Below are positions 1 to 7,932 of a stretch of 63,992 nt of DNA, piece by piece. The DNA lies in the NCBI GenBank assembly GCA_964649745.1, contig CAZYQI010000021.1, forward strand, positions 1 to 63,992, written 5' to 3'. Made by a program: the position numbers and the translations under genes. Origin of the DNA: CAZEHS01 sp964649745 (lineage in GTDB: Bacteria; Bacillota; Clostridia; Peptostreptococcales; Acidaminobacteraceae). The notes below the pieces were generated by a model. The model saw only the letters and a list, made by a program, of their open reading frames with translations, had not been told where the DNA came from and did no database searches. Numbering within the stretch: the stretch's first letter is position 1; each line of letters begins with the position of its first letter.

Positions 1-12
1 TAAGCTTTTTTG

Positions 13-40
13 AACCACCCGCATAGCGGGTGGTTTTCGT
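13..40 (+). terminator. Hairpin terminator of a gene left of the window
   Basis: A perfect 10-bp stem (13-22 with 26-35) with a 3-nt loop is followed by TTTTCGTTT on the plus strand. It probably ends a plus-strand gene lying before the window. Confidence 0.6.
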
Positions 41-48
41 TTAATACA

Positions 49-80
49 AAAAAGTCCCGCGGCTGTTTCACCGCGGGACT
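49..80 (-). terminator. Rho-independent terminator of gdhA
   Basis: The arms 53-62 and 71-80 form a perfect GC-rich 10-bp stem with an 8-nt loop. On the minus strand the stem runs into a T tract. It lies 24 bases after the glutamate dehydrogenase stop codon. Confidence 0.85.
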
Positions 81-103
81 CTGTGTCTTAACAAAATATA
101 ATC

Positions 104-1447
104 TTAGTAGTTTCCTTGAGCGTGCATTGCCTCAGCCACTTTAAGGAAGCCGGCAATGTTTGCGCCTGCAACCAGGTCATAACCAAAGCCGTACTCTTGA
201 GAAGCCTTCGCGGAAACCGCATGGATGTTTGTCATGATTTGGTCGAGCTTCGCGTCAACTTCTTCTGCAGTCCAGCTGTAACGCATGGAGTTTTGGCTCA
301 TTTCAAGAGCGGAAGTAGCTACGCCGCCAGCGTTTGCAGCTTTAGCAGGTCCACATACAACGCCGCTCTTTTGGAGGAACTGAAGAGCATCGTTTGTAGT
401 AGGCATGTTAGCGCCTTCTGTGTAGAATTTAACGCCGTTAGCAAGCATTTTCTCTGCATCTTCCATGCGGACTTCGTTTTGAGTTGCGCAAGGGATACAG
501 ATATCCACTTTTTGGCCCCAAGGCTTTTGGCCAGCAAAGAATTTTGCGCCGGCAAACTTCTCAGCGTACGGAGCAACGATATCTTTGCCGCTGGAACGGA
601 GTTCAAGCAGGTAGTCGATTTTCTCACCGGAGATACCGGCTTCGTCGTATATGTAGCCGTCTGGTCCGGAAATTGTAACAACTTTGCCGCCCAGCTCAGT
701 TACTTTCAGGGCAGTACCCCAAGTAACGTTACCAAAACCGGAAAGAGCAACTGTTTTGCCAGCAAAGCTCTCGCCTTTGGCCTTCAGCATTTCCCGTGTG
801 TAGTAGGTGATGCCGTAGCCTGTCGCTTCCGGACGAATCAGGGAACCGCCGTATTGGAGGCCTTTGCCTGTAAGTACGCCGTTCTCGAAGGCGCCGCGGA
901 TGCGTCGGTATTGACCGTAGAGGTAACCGATTTCACGGCCGCCTACGCCAATGTCCCCAGCAGGAACGTCAACATCAGGACCGATGTGTCGGTAAAGTTC
1001 TGTCATAAAGCTTTGGCAAAAACGCATAACTTCTGCATCGGATTTACCGTTAGGATCGAAGTCGGAACCGCCCTTGCCGCCACCGATGGGAAGGCCTGTC
1101 AGGCTATTTTTGAAGATTTGCTCAAAGCCGAGGAACTTGACGATGCTGATGTAAACGGATTTGTGGAAACGGATACCGCCCTTGTAGGGTCCGATAGCGC
1201 CGTTGAACTGTACGCGGAAGCCACGGTTAACTTGCAGTTTGCCCGCATCGTCTACCCAAGGTACTCGGAATACGATTTGTCGCTCCGGCTCTACGATTCG
1301 GCCAAGAATGTTAGCTTCTACCCATTCCGGGTGTTTTTCCATTACGGGACCCAAAGAATGGAAAAACTCTTCTACTGCCTGAAGGAATTCCGGCTCATTG
1401 GCATTTCTTTTTTGTGTTTCTTCAAACACACTTTTGATGTAATCCAT
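104..1447 (-). CDS. gdhA: NADP-type glutamate dehydrogenase
   Basis: The 447-residue protein has the usual length of hexameric bacterial GDH. It catalyses reversible amination of 2-oxoglutarate to glutamate in the cytoplasm, linking ammonium to carbon metabolism. The motif PIGGGKGGSDF carries the expected catalytic lysine at residue 125, and PYKGGIRFH near 88-95 is the substrate-binding segment. A GFGNV Rossmann motif follows in the second half. An in-frame ATG 16 codons upstream exists, but the start at 1447 is chosen because GGAGATG lies just before it. The gene is monocistronic, with a terminator behind it and a leader of about 370 bases in front. NADP rather than NAD use is inferred from overall similarity. 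Confidence 0.95.
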   Translation of the reverse strand: MDYIKSVFEETQKRNANEPEFLQAVEEFFHSLGPVMEKHPEWVEANILGRIVEPERQIVFRVPWVDDAGKLQVNRGFRVQFNGAIGPYKGGIRFHKSVYISIVKFLGFEQIFKNSLTGLPIGGGKGGSDFDPNGKSDAEVMRFCQSFMTELYRHIGPDVDVPAGDIGVGGREIGYLYGQYRRIRGAFENGVLTGKGLQYGGSLIRPEATGYGITYYTREMLKAKGESFAGKTVALSGFGNVTWGTALKVTELGGKVVTISGPDGYIYDEAGISGEKIDYLLELRSSGKDIVAPYAEKFAGAKFFAGQKPWGQKVDICIPCATQNEVRMEDAEKMLANGVKFYTEGANMPTTNDALQFLQKSGVVCGPAKAANAGGVATSALEMSQNSMRYSWTAEEVDAKLDQIMTNIHAVSAKASQEYGFGYDLVAGANIAGFLKVAEAMHAQGNY

Positions 1448-1639
1448 TTGCCCACATCTCCTTTGATTTGAAAGATTTAATATATCGATCCCCAATTCCG
1501 TGCCCTTTAATCACAGAAGAGAGAATGACATTACATGTTAAGAAATAGAACCCGTAAAACCTAAAAAGAAATTTGAATTGCATAAAAGGATGAATATTCA
1601 TACAACTCCTATGTATTATGAAAGAAATATTGCATGGAC

Positions 1640-1815
1640 GGGCTTTAAAAAAGCTCCGCCTTTTGGAACCGGATTCCGTCAACCTCTTGATAAATGTGTC
1701 TTTCAGATTGTATGCCGGCATACAGAGCCAGGCGAACGTTTTCCTGAAATCCCGTGACTCGCCAATAATTATCAGAATATTGCGGCTGGTTTGTGAAATT
1801 TTTACGTTTCTTGAC
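1640..1815 (-). other. Structured 5' leader of gdhA (unclassified)
   Basis: Between the promoter at 1822-1850 and gdhA lies about 370 bases with no convincing gene. The minus-strand RNA can form several hairpins. A perfect 14-base palindrome sits at 1710-1723, enclosed by a TTTCAG/CTGAAA pair. A GCC...GGC hairpin with CAATA/TATTG lies near the 5' end, and a GGAA/TTCC hairpin is followed by a GC stem with a T run near 1640-1665. I recognise no known riboswitch consensus. It could be a regulatory leader or a small RNA gene. Confidence 0.35.
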
Positions 1816-1821
1816 ACTCCG

Positions 1822-1850
1822 AGTATAGCACACACCCTTAATTAAGTAAA
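1822..1850 (-). promoter_or_regulatory. Sigma-A promoter for the gdhA leader
   Basis: The -35 is TTTACT (1850-1845) and the -10 is TATACT (1827-1822), with a 17-base spacer. Transcription would start near 1815 and read through the structured leader into gdhA. Confidence 0.6.
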
Positions 1851-1983
1851 CATCGTTTTATAGGATTTTCGACCATTCAATCCCATTTTTTAACGTCAAA
1901 TTTATCATTTCGCCAGCTCTCTAATTTGCTCTATATTCCTTGCGCGACAACGCTTTTGTCGTTTGGCCACTGAACCGCAGGAC

Positions 1984-2034
1984 AAACTCCGTCCCGCCCT
2001 GTTCAGGGGTGCCGAACCGGGACGGACGGAGTTT
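1984..2034 (-). terminator. Long hairpin after the NTPase-Asp23 gene
   Basis: The arms 1984-1996 and 2018-2034 are complementary with a 4-base bulge (AAACTCCGTCC against GGACGGAGTTT). The structure begins at the stop codon of the gene ending at 2034. A second small hairpin (1945-1961, CGACAA/TTGTCG) follows. It is probably a terminator despite lacking a long T run. Confidence 0.5.
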
Positions 2035-2852
2035 CAGGAATTAATAGAAATCGCCGTTCGTGCATGAATATTAATTTTTATCACATGGAGATTTGTCATC
2101 AGTTCAAGATGCTCTTTAACGGATTTTTGTACCCCCTCACAAACCGGCACAATCTTGACATCCAACGCAAGAGCAAGATCCACATCCACTTCAATCCCGT
2201 GGGGATATTTAATGATTGCTATCCGTAACACCTTGTAAACCCCCGGGGTTTTCCGGGTCACGTAACTGATAATTTGAACCAACGTCCGATTCGCAATCGT
2301 GTAGTTGCCCAAATAACTGAATGTTGGTCGCACCACTGTTTTCTCTGCTATTTTTGAATCCCTTCCCCGACGGCGGAGCAGAACATTCAGACGGTCCATG
2401 AAGTACCCGGAGAAATCCTGCTTCAGTTCAACGCTGGGAACCGGTATGACATGCTTACCGAACCGATTGCGCTGATCCTTTGCAGTCATAATCTCATGAG
2501 GTGTCGAAATCTCTTCAATATAAATGGTTTCAAAAATCGCCGGGAGGCCCAGGTTCGAGGCAATACGCTGCACCATTTCATCGGAGGTGCCCAGGATCAG
2601 AATACTATCGGGGCTTTCTGATACCAGGGTTTCAGAAACCTGTCTTCTATGTTCCAAATCGTTAAAGAGAGCCCTCTTTACCGCACCAACTTTGGTTTTT
2701 TCCCGCTTCGCCGAGGAACCCGCCAGCCGTTTACTCCCTTTGATCAGAAGCCCATCATCGATGATATATTCTATATCACGGCTGTTGGCCACGTTCATGG
2801 CACGGTAGCTCTTTCCTGTTCCGCTTGAACCTACAAAGGCATATACTTTCAT
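2034..2852 (-). CDS. P-loop NTPase fused to an Asp23/Gls24-like domain
   Basis: A 272-residue soluble protein. The N-terminus has a clear Walker A motif, GSSGTGKS at residues 8-15, starting a nucleotide-binding domain of roughly 170 residues. The C-terminal part (about 180-268) resembles the Asp23/Gls24 (DUF322) fold: an 'ANRTLVQIISYVTRKTPGVYKV' type start (written here only to show the pattern ANRTLV...TPGVY), a DVDLAL strand, a helix like VQKSVKEHLELMT, and a final INIHA strand. Asp23 proteins are envelope-stress or cell-surface associated in Gram-positives. The start at 2852 is chosen over one 33 codons upstream because AGGGGGAA precedes it. The gene is alone, divergent from ferredoxin. 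Its function is unknown; I infer a nucleotide-dependent factor acting with other Asp23 proteins. Confidence 0.75.
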   Translation of the reverse strand: MKVYAFVGSSGTGKSYRAMNVANSRDIEYIIDDGLLIKGSKRLAGSSAKREKTKVGAVKRALFNDLEHRRQVSETLVSESPDSILILGTSDEMVQRIASNLGLPAIFETIYIEEISTPHEIMTAKDQRNRFGKHVIPVPSVELKQDFSGYFMDRLNVLLRRRGRDSKIAEKTVVRPTFSYLGNYTIANRTLVQIISYVTRKTPGVYKVLRIAIIKYPHGIEVDVDLALALDVKIVPVCEGVQKSVKEHLELMTNLHVIKINIHARTAISINS

Positions 2853-2980
2853 TGTGCGTTCCCCCTGCCCACTCGTAAACGGCCTGCTTCTATTATGCCC
2901 AAACGCTTTCTTACCCAAAAGCTCATTTTCCGCTTCTAAGCCATCATCCATTGTTTTTTTGGCCTTTTACATTTCAGTAG

Positions 2981-3009
2981 TTGTCGAGTGCCGGATTATC
3001 GAATATAAT
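2981..3009 (+). promoter_or_regulatory. Sigma-A promoter of the ferredoxin gene
   Basis: TTGTCG at 2981-2986 and a perfect TATAAT at 3004-3009 are separated by 17 bases, 42 bases before the ferredoxin start. Confidence 0.75.
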
Positions 3010-3051
3010 TGCACTGATAGGATTTTAACTTCTTGAAGGAGGAACTTAAAA

Positions 3052-3222
3052 ATGGCATATGTTATCAACGAAAATTGCATCAGCTGCGGCGCATGTGAAC
3101 CCGAATGCCCTGTAAACGCTATTACTGCAGGTGACAGTGTTTATGTTATCGACGAAGCTGCCTGCATCGATTGCGGCGCTTGCGCAAATGTTTGTCCAGT
3201 GGATGCACCACAGCCCAAGTAA
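3052..3222 (+). CDS. 2[4Fe-4S] ferredoxin, 56 residues
   Basis: A short electron carrier of the clostridial type. Two cysteine clusters of the form CxxCxxCxxxCP are present: CISCGACEPECP at residues 9-20 and CIDCGACANVCP at 38-49. Each set of three plus the last cysteine of the other cluster binds a [4Fe-4S] centre. AAGGAGG lies 9 bases before the ATG. The gene has its own promoter and terminator. It probably serves low-potential electron transfer in anaerobic metabolism; the partner enzymes are not in this window. Rex, encoded convergently next door, is a redox regulator, but a link is only suggested. Confidence 0.97.
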   Translation: MAYVINENCISCGACEPECPVNAITAGDSVYVIDEAACIDCGACANVCPVDAPQPK

Positions 3223-3234
3223 ATTTCTTATTCG

Positions 3235-3265
3235 AAAAAACCGACTCCTGCGAGTCGGTTTTTTT
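3235..3265. terminator. Bidirectional terminator between ferredoxin and rex
   Basis: The stem 3241-3247 / 3252-3258 is flanked by an A run on the left and a T run on the right, so it can end transcription from both converging genes. Confidence 0.9.
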
Positions 3266-3266
3266 A

Positions 3267-3911
3267 TTAGCCTTGTTTATTCCTTCCTATTCCCTTCAGA
3301 AAATAGGACAAGGTAAGGAGATTTTCAATGAGATGAACATTCTCGACGATAACACCGTCCGGTACCTTTAGGTCCACCGGAGCAAAATTCCATATGCCCT
3401 TGATCCCGCCGGCTACCAGCTGATCTGCCACCTTTTGGGCGGCGTCCCGGTTGGTACAGACATAAGCGATATCTACCGGATTTTTTTTCAGGTAATCGTG
3501 TATGTCGTGCATGTCATATACTTCCAAATCCCGTATCTTTAATCCGATCAATCGCGGATTCACGTCGAAAAGCCCTTGCAGCCGAAATCCAAACTTCTCA
3601 AAACTACCGTAATTCGCCAACGCCTGCCCCATATTCCCTGCACCGATAATGATACTCTTATAGGTTTTTGAAAGCCCCAATATCTTGGCAATTTCGTTGA
3701 AGAGCTCCTCAACGTTATACCCATAGCCCTGCTGGCCGAAGCCTCCAAAATTGTTCAGATCCTGACGTATCTGCGAGGCCGTAAATCCTATGATATCACT
3801 CAGCTCTTTTGAGGAAATACGTTTGATGTCTCTGTCAAGAAGCTCTTGTAGATATCGGTGATATTTCGGAAGACGACGGATGACCGCCATCGATATCCTG
3901 TCATTCTGCAT
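3267..3911 (-). CDS. rex: Redox-sensing transcriptional repressor Rex
   Basis: The 214-residue protein matches Rex in length and layout. Residues 1-80 form a winged-helix DNA-binding domain (KYHRYLQ and SKELSDIIGFTASQIRQDL are typical), and residues 85-205 a Rossmann domain with GAGNMG at 90-95. Rex senses NADH/NAD+ and represses fermentation and respiration genes when NADH is low. It is transcribed from a consensus sigma-A promoter at 3950-3978. In B. subtilis rex lies near the ABC-F gene ydiF and the tsa genes, as here. Confidence 0.97.
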   Translation of the reverse strand: MQNDRISMAVIRRLPKYHRYLQELLDRDIKRISSKELSDIIGFTASQIRQDLNNFGGFGQQGYGYNVEELFNEIAKILGLSKTYKSIIIGAGNMGQALANYGSFEKFGFRLQGLFDVNPRLIGLKIRDLEVYDMHDIHDYLKKNPVDIAYVCTNRDAAQKVADQLVAGGIKGIWNFAPVDLKVPDGVIVENVHLIENLLTLSYFLKGIGRNKQG

Positions 3912-3949
3912 GGATACACCTGCCTTGTTGAGAGTTCTATTATGATGAG

Positions 3950-3978
3950 ATTATAGCATTCGCATAAAATAGTGTCAA
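3950..3978 (-). promoter_or_regulatory. Consensus sigma-A promoter of rex
   Basis: Perfect TTGACA (3978-3973) and perfect TATAAT (3955-3950) are separated by 17 bases on the minus strand, about 40 bases before the rex start. The stretch 3979-4203 otherwise holds nothing I can identify except a possible extended -10 (TGCTAAAAT, near 4165) for the next plus-strand gene. Confidence 0.85.
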
Positions 3979-4203
3979 ATAAGCGTAGAAGCCTGTTCTG
4001 TAGATTTGTATACCATTTTTATACCCGCGGCTCCATGGGATATATTCCTCCCATTGGATACTTCCGAATGCAGAAAAATGAACAATCGCCATGACAGACT
4101 TGCATTTTCAATCTCCTGCCTCCTTCTCTGAGCTCGTCTTTTCATGCAACAAGACCCATTTTGTGCTAAAATGTCTTGAGAGTTTCGATACAAGGAGTTC
4201 ATC

Positions 4204-6123
4204 ATGAATGTACTGAGCGTTACACATCTTTCAAAATCATATGGTACCGATATAATTCTTGCCGACATCAGTTTTCTTTTAGAATCCGGTGAACGGGTTG
4301 GTCTGATCGGCCGCAACGGAGCCGGGAAGTCCACACTTTTCAAGATCCTCACCGGACAGCTGGAAAGCGATGCCGGACAAATATGGCTTATGACCGGAAA
4401 AACCATCGGTTACCTCCGTCAGGAATCCGGAGAGACAGACCCCCGGGCCCTGAGGGATTTTTGCATGGACGTATTTGATCATCTTCTTCGGGCAGAGGAA
4501 TCCATCAAGGCTCAGGAGGACGCCATCCACACCATGGATCATGCCTCCGACCAGTTCAACCTGCTTTTGGACGCCCATCACACGGCTGTAGAAGATTTCG
4601 AAGCCCAAGGGGGATACACCTTCAGAAGCAGGGGTTTTGCCGTGCTCAAAGGGCTTGGTTTCTCTGATGAGGATATGGAACGGCCTGTTCAGACCCTCAG
4701 CGGCGGACAGCTGACACGACTCAGTATTGCGCGGCTTCTTTTGTCGGAGCCCGACATCCTTTTGCTTGATGAACCCACCAATCATCTTGACATTGCGGCC
4801 GTACAGTGGCTCGAAGCCTACCTGAAACAATTCCGCGGCACCCTGCTGCTGATTACCCATGACCGTTACTTTTTAGACCAGGTCACCACGCGGATCATCG
4901 AGATCGAGCATGGTAAAGCATCCTCCCACAAAGGCAACTACAGCGCCTTTCAAGCCAATAAAAGGAAAGTTATTGAAGCGCAGCTAAAGGCCTATGATAA
5001 ACAGGAATCCGAACTGGCCCGTCAGGAAGAACTGATCCGCCGTTTCAAGCAGCACGGAACCGAAAAACTTGCAAAACGAGCTAAGAGCCGGGAAAAACAA
5101 CTGGAACACCTGGTGCGTACCGACGCTCCCGAACAGGAGGAGTCCCGTTTCAGACTGCAGTTCGATGTGCCTTTACCCAGCGGATACGATGTGCTGAACC
5201 TCTGCGACATCGCTATGGGGTTTGGGGAAAACAGACTTTTCTCCGAGGTGTCCTTCGCCCTTTATAAAGGAGAACGGATTGGGCTCATTGGACCCAACGG
5301 TATCGGAAAAACAACGCTTTTCCGCCTGATCCAAGAGGAACTTATCCCTTGGAAAGGCTCCATTATAAAAGGGCACAACGTTCTAATCGGCAATTACGAT
5401 CAAAATCTACAGTTCCTAGACGATAAGCAAACGCTTTTGCAGGAGCTGGCCGACTGTCGCCCGGACCTTTCCGATACCCGCCTGCGCAGCCTGCTGGGAG
5501 CATTCCTCTTCACCGGCTCCGATGTGTTTAAGACCCTCGATACTCTCAGTGGGGGCGAAAAAGCCCGCCTGAGTCTGTTGAAGCTGTTGCTTGGCACCAG
5601 TAACTTTCTTCTGATGGATGAACCCACCAATCACCTAGACATTCCCGCCCGAGAAGTGCTGGAAGAAGCCCTGATGACCTATGAAGGAACGCTCCTGGTG
5701 ATTTCTCATGACCGCTATTTCCTCGACAGGGTCTGCACCAAGATTCTGGAACTTAATCCCGATGGCGCATCTACCTTTTACGGCAACTATTCCTACTACG
5801 TTTCCAAATCCAATGAAGGCGATAAAGCTTCCGGTGATGGTGATCAGGAAACGGTCACCCGGACCCGCCAGAAGGAAATAAAGCGGCGTGAGAAAGATCT
5901 GGAAAAGGAAGTCCGCCACACCAAACGGGAGATTCAGAGCCTTGAAAAACAGATTGAAGCTTTTGAAGAGGAGATTGAGCGGCTGATGGGAGAGCTTTGC
6001 CTTGAGGAGGTATACGCCAATCCCCAGCGAAGCATCGCTGTGCAGCAGGCTCTGGATAAGACCCGCTCCGATTTGGACGACACCTACGAACGGTGGACCA
6101 CCCTTGTTGAAAGCAATCAGTAA
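4204..6123 (+). CDS. ydiF: ABC-F family ATPase (YdiF-like)
   Basis: A 639-residue soluble protein with two ABC ATPase domains and no membrane segments, the mark of the ABC-F family, which acts on ribosomes. The first Walker A is GRNGAGKS at 36-43, with LSGGQ and LLLDEPTNHLD following. The second Walker A is GPNGIGKT in the middle of the protein, with LSGGEKARLS and LLMDEPTNHLD. An interdomain linker and a charged C-terminal coiled coil (about 560-639, rich in K/E) are present, as in B. subtilis YdiF. The start has AAGGAG upstream. The role is probably translational or housekeeping rather than antibiotic resistance, judged by its conserved place beside rex and tsaD. Confidence 0.9.
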   Translation: MNVLSVTHLSKSYGTDIILADISFLLESGERVGLIGRNGAGKSTLFKILTGQLESDAGQIWLMTGKTIGYLRQESGETDPRALRDFCMDVFDHLLRAEESIKAQEDAIHTMDHASDQFNLLLDAHHTAVEDFEAQGGYTFRSRGFAVLKGLGFSDEDMERPVQTLSGGQLTRLSIARLLLSEPDILLLDEPTNHLDIAAVQWLEAYLKQFRGTLLLITHDRYFLDQVTTRIIEIEHGKASSHKGNYSAFQANKRKVIEAQLKAYDKQESELARQEELIRRFKQHGTEKLAKRAKSREKQLEHLVRTDAPEQEESRFRLQFDVPLPSGYDVLNLCDIAMGFGENRLFSEVSFALYKGERIGLIGPNGIGKTTLFRLIQEELIPWKGSIIKGHNVLIGNYDQNLQFLDDKQTLLQELADCRPDLSDTRLRSLLGAFLFTGSDVFKTLDTLSGGEKARLSLLKLLLGTSNFLLMDEPTNHLDIPAREVLEEALMTYEGTLLVISHDRYFLDRVCTKILELNPDGASTFYGNYSYYVSKSNEGDKASGDGDQETVTRTRQKEIKRREKDLEKEVRHTKREIQSLEKQIEAFEEEIERLMGELCLEEVYANPQRSIAVQQALDKTRSDLDDTYERWTTLVESNQ

Positions 6124-6131
6124 TTTTCGTA

Positions 6132-6159
6132 TAGACACGAAGAATTTTTCGGTTATAAT
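6132..6159 (+). promoter_or_regulatory. Sigma-A promoter of acpP
   Basis: TAGACA (6132-6137) and TATAAT (6154-6159) are separated by 16 bases, just after the ABC-F stop codon. Confidence 0.6.
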
Positions 6160-6195
6160 AGGTATATATTTCGCAAAGCGATTCAGGAGGCAAAC

Positions 6196-6426
6196 ATGGT
6201 ACTCGAAAAAATCAAAGCAATCATCGCCGAACAATTAGGGCTCTCAGACACATCTTCCATCCTGCCGGAAACATCTCTGATGAACGATCTGGATGCTGAT
6301 TCACTGGATGCCGTTGAAATTATAATGTCCATCGAGGACGAGTTCGACGTCGAAATCCCCGATGATGTGGCGGAAGGCTTCAAGAACATAGGTGACATTG
6401 CAGACTATGTCGAAAAGAACATTTAG
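6196..6426 (+). CDS. acpP: Acyl carrier protein
   Basis: A 76-residue acidic protein with the motif DADSLD; Ser36 is the expected 4'-phosphopantetheine attachment site. It carries growing acyl chains in type II fatty acid synthesis. GGAGG precedes the ATG. It stands alone with its own promoter and terminator and is not next to fab genes here; fabZ is about 51 kb away in the window. A role in another acyl pathway cannot be excluded, but sequence and size fit the housekeeping ACP. Confidence 0.92.
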   Translation: MVLEKIKAIIAEQLGLSDTSSILPETSLMNDLDADSLDAVEIIMSIEDEFDVEIPDDVAEGFKNIGDIADYVEKNI

Positions 6427-6445
6427 TACTCCTTCTACACACCCC

Positions 6446-6477
6446 AAAAGCGGCCATACTGGTCGCTTTTCTTTTTT
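6446..6477 (+). terminator. Terminator of acpP
   Basis: The arms 6446-6455 and 6461-6470 form a 10-bp stem with one G-T pair, followed by TTCTTTTTT. Confidence 0.85.
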
Positions 6478-6523
6478 CCTGTGGCTGGCACCACTGTCAA
6501 CCAATAAACACTGTCTTGGAATC

Positions 6524-6658
6524 TTATCCACATTCTGTCCACTATCTGCACAAACTATCCACAGAGGCCTTCATATTTCCTCCCTGTTTTCCCGCCCGAA
6601 ACCCTGTGTTTCACCACTTTTCATTTTTTTATCCACATTATCCACAGTTCTGTCCACA
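6524..6658 (+). other. DnaA-box cluster in a non-coding gap
   Basis: The gap 6478-6713 holds no gene but several DnaA boxes, all on the plus strand. Perfect TTATCCACA occurs at 6524-6532, 6629-6637 and 6638-6646 (the last two directly abutting). CTATCCACA is at 6555-6563, and a weaker CTGTCCACA at 6650-6658; CTGTCCACT at 6535-6543 is more degenerate. An AT-rich stretch with repeated TTCGACAA follows (6660-6680). The oriC marker genes (dnaA, dnaN, rpmH) are absent, so this is more likely a DnaA-titrating or regulatory cluster than the chromosome origin. Confidence 0.75.
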
Positions 6659-6713
6659 AATTCGACAAATTTCGACAATTTGAGCCCTTACAGCAGTTTA
6701 CATAAAATCATTA

Positions 6714-6748
6714 ACCCCCTGATAATTCTCATCGAATCTTCAGGGGGT
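6714..6748 (-). terminator. Possible terminator after tsaD
   Basis: A perfect 9-bp inverted repeat (6714-6722 / 6740-6748, ACCCCCTGA) with a 17-nt loop follows the tsaD stop codon. The T run is poor. Confidence 0.45.
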
Positions 6749-6764
6749 CCATAGGCTTCCGGCA

Positions 6765-7784
6765 CTACTTTTTATCAATCTGAAGATTCGGTACTGCATT
6801 GAGATCCAGACCGCCCCGTACACCGGCCAGATAGCGGTAATACCCCGCGCATCCGATCATCGCTGCGTTATCCGTGCAATAACGGAATTCAGGAATCACG
6901 AGCCTAAGCCCCTTTTTCCGGCATTCCTCTGTTAAAACCTCCCTCAGTCTGCTGTTTGCCGCAACCCCACCCGCCAAAGCAACGGTCTTCAGCCCGAATC
7001 GCTCTGCCGCTTCCAGCGTCTTGGTCACCAGTACTTCAACCACCGCTTCCTGGAAACCGGCGGCAACATCCGCAGCAACAAAGGACTCCCCCTTCATTGC
7101 CAAGTTGTTCAAGTGATTCAGCACGCCGGACTTGATTCCGCTGAAGCTGAAATCCAGGCTGCCCTTTTCAAGCCAGGTTCGCGTAAAATGAACCTTTCCG
7201 CGCTGCCCCTGAGCGGCCAGTCTATCCAGCTCCGGTCCTCCGGGGTAAGGAAGCCCCAGGGTTCTGGCCACCTTATCGTAAGCCTCTCCCACAGCGTCGT
7301 CCCGGGTTCGCCCCAAAACCACAAACTCCGTGTATCCCTTTACATGGATCAGGTGACTATGCCCCCCCGAAACCACCAGACAGAGAAACGGAGGTTCCAG
7401 GGACTTGTTGGTAAGATAATTGGCCGCAATATGCCCTTCGATATGATGAACAGGAACCAGGGGCTTTTCCAGGGAATACGCCAGCCCTTTGGCGTAGGAC
7501 AGCCCCACCAGAAGAGCACCTACCAGACCCGGCCCGTGGGTGACCGCTATGGCGTCCACTTCTTCCAACGTTATCGCCGCCGTCTCCAGGGCTTCGTCAA
7601 CGACCGAGCTGATCTTTTCAAGGTGATTGCGAGACGCGATTTCAGGAACAACCCCGCCGTATTTTCGGTGCAGGTCGATTTGGGAAAACACTGCATCCGC
7701 CAGAACATCCCTTCCGTTTTGCGTTATGGCACAGGCTGTTTCATCACAGCTGGTTTCAATTGACAGGATAATGATATCTTTCAT
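6765..7784 (-). CDS. tsaD: tRNA t6A transferase subunit TsaD
   Basis: A 339-residue member of the Kae1/Qri7/TsaD family. It transfers threonylcarbamoyl to A37 of ANN-decoding tRNAs, working with TsaB and TsaE (both encoded at 12.5-13.7 kb). The N-terminus IETSCDETA is the family signature. The metal ligands lie in HHIEGH, and GVAANSRLR and the glycine-rich SGGHSHL are in place. GGAG lies upstream of the ATG at 7784. In B. subtilis tsaD (gcp) directly follows rimI; here a four-gene efflux operon sits between them. Confidence 0.97.
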   Translation of the reverse strand: MKDIIILSIETSCDETACAITQNGRDVLADAVFSQIDLHRKYGGVVPEIASRNHLEKISSVVDEALETAAITLEEVDAIAVTHGPGLVGALLVGLSYAKGLAYSLEKPLVPVHHIEGHIAANYLTNKSLEPPFLCLVVSGGHSHLIHVKGYTEFVVLGRTRDDAVGEAYDKVARTLGLPYPGGPELDRLAAQGQRGKVHFTRTWLEKGSLDFSFSGIKSGVLNHLNNLAMKGESFVAADVAAGFQEAVVEVLVTKTLEAAERFGLKTVALAGGVAANSRLREVLTEECRKKGLRLVIPEFRYCTDNAAMIGCAGYYRYLAGVRGGLDLNAVPNLQIDKK

Positions 7785-7875
7785 TGACGGACTCCGTTTC
7801 TTTGTTGTTGCTTACGAGAAAACGATAACACATTCCCGCGTTGTTTTACAGCCATTCCCCTAAAAAGCACGCATA

Positions 7876-7913
7876 AAGGGAGAGATTGCACGCAGCACGG
7901 CAATCTCTCCCTT
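7876..7913. repeat. Family B palindromic repeat (short form)
   Basis: A perfect 14-bp inverted repeat (7876-7889 / 7900-7913) with arms AAGGGAGAGATTGC and GCAATCTCTCCCTT. Related elements are at 20181, 52708, 58247 and 60878. Placed between the yknW-like gene and tsaD, it may also act as a terminator. Confidence 0.8.
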
Positions 7914-7932
7914 CGCTTTTGTAACGCTATGC

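Noticed and set aside
116..1471. Plus-strand 451-codon open frame opposite gdhA
   Set aside because: It exactly shadows gdhA, encodes a Cys/Val/Phe-rich sequence with no motif, and lacks a ribosome site. It reflects codon bias of the true gene.
1422..1599. Possible 58-codon leader peptide (AGGAG then ATG at about 1599) overlapping the gdhA start
   Set aside because: The frame overlaps gdhA in a different phase, has no attenuator-like run of one amino acid, and spacing to AGGAG is short. A coupled leader is not excluded, but support is thin.
4204..6123. Antibiotic-resistance ABC-F protein
   Set aside because: The neighbourhood (rex, tsaD) and layout match the housekeeping YdiF group; no resistance-type long interdomain arm is evident.
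6478..6713. Chromosomal origin oriC
   Set aside because: DnaA boxes are present, but dnaA, dnaN, rpmH and other origin genes are not near, and no strong unwinding element is clear.
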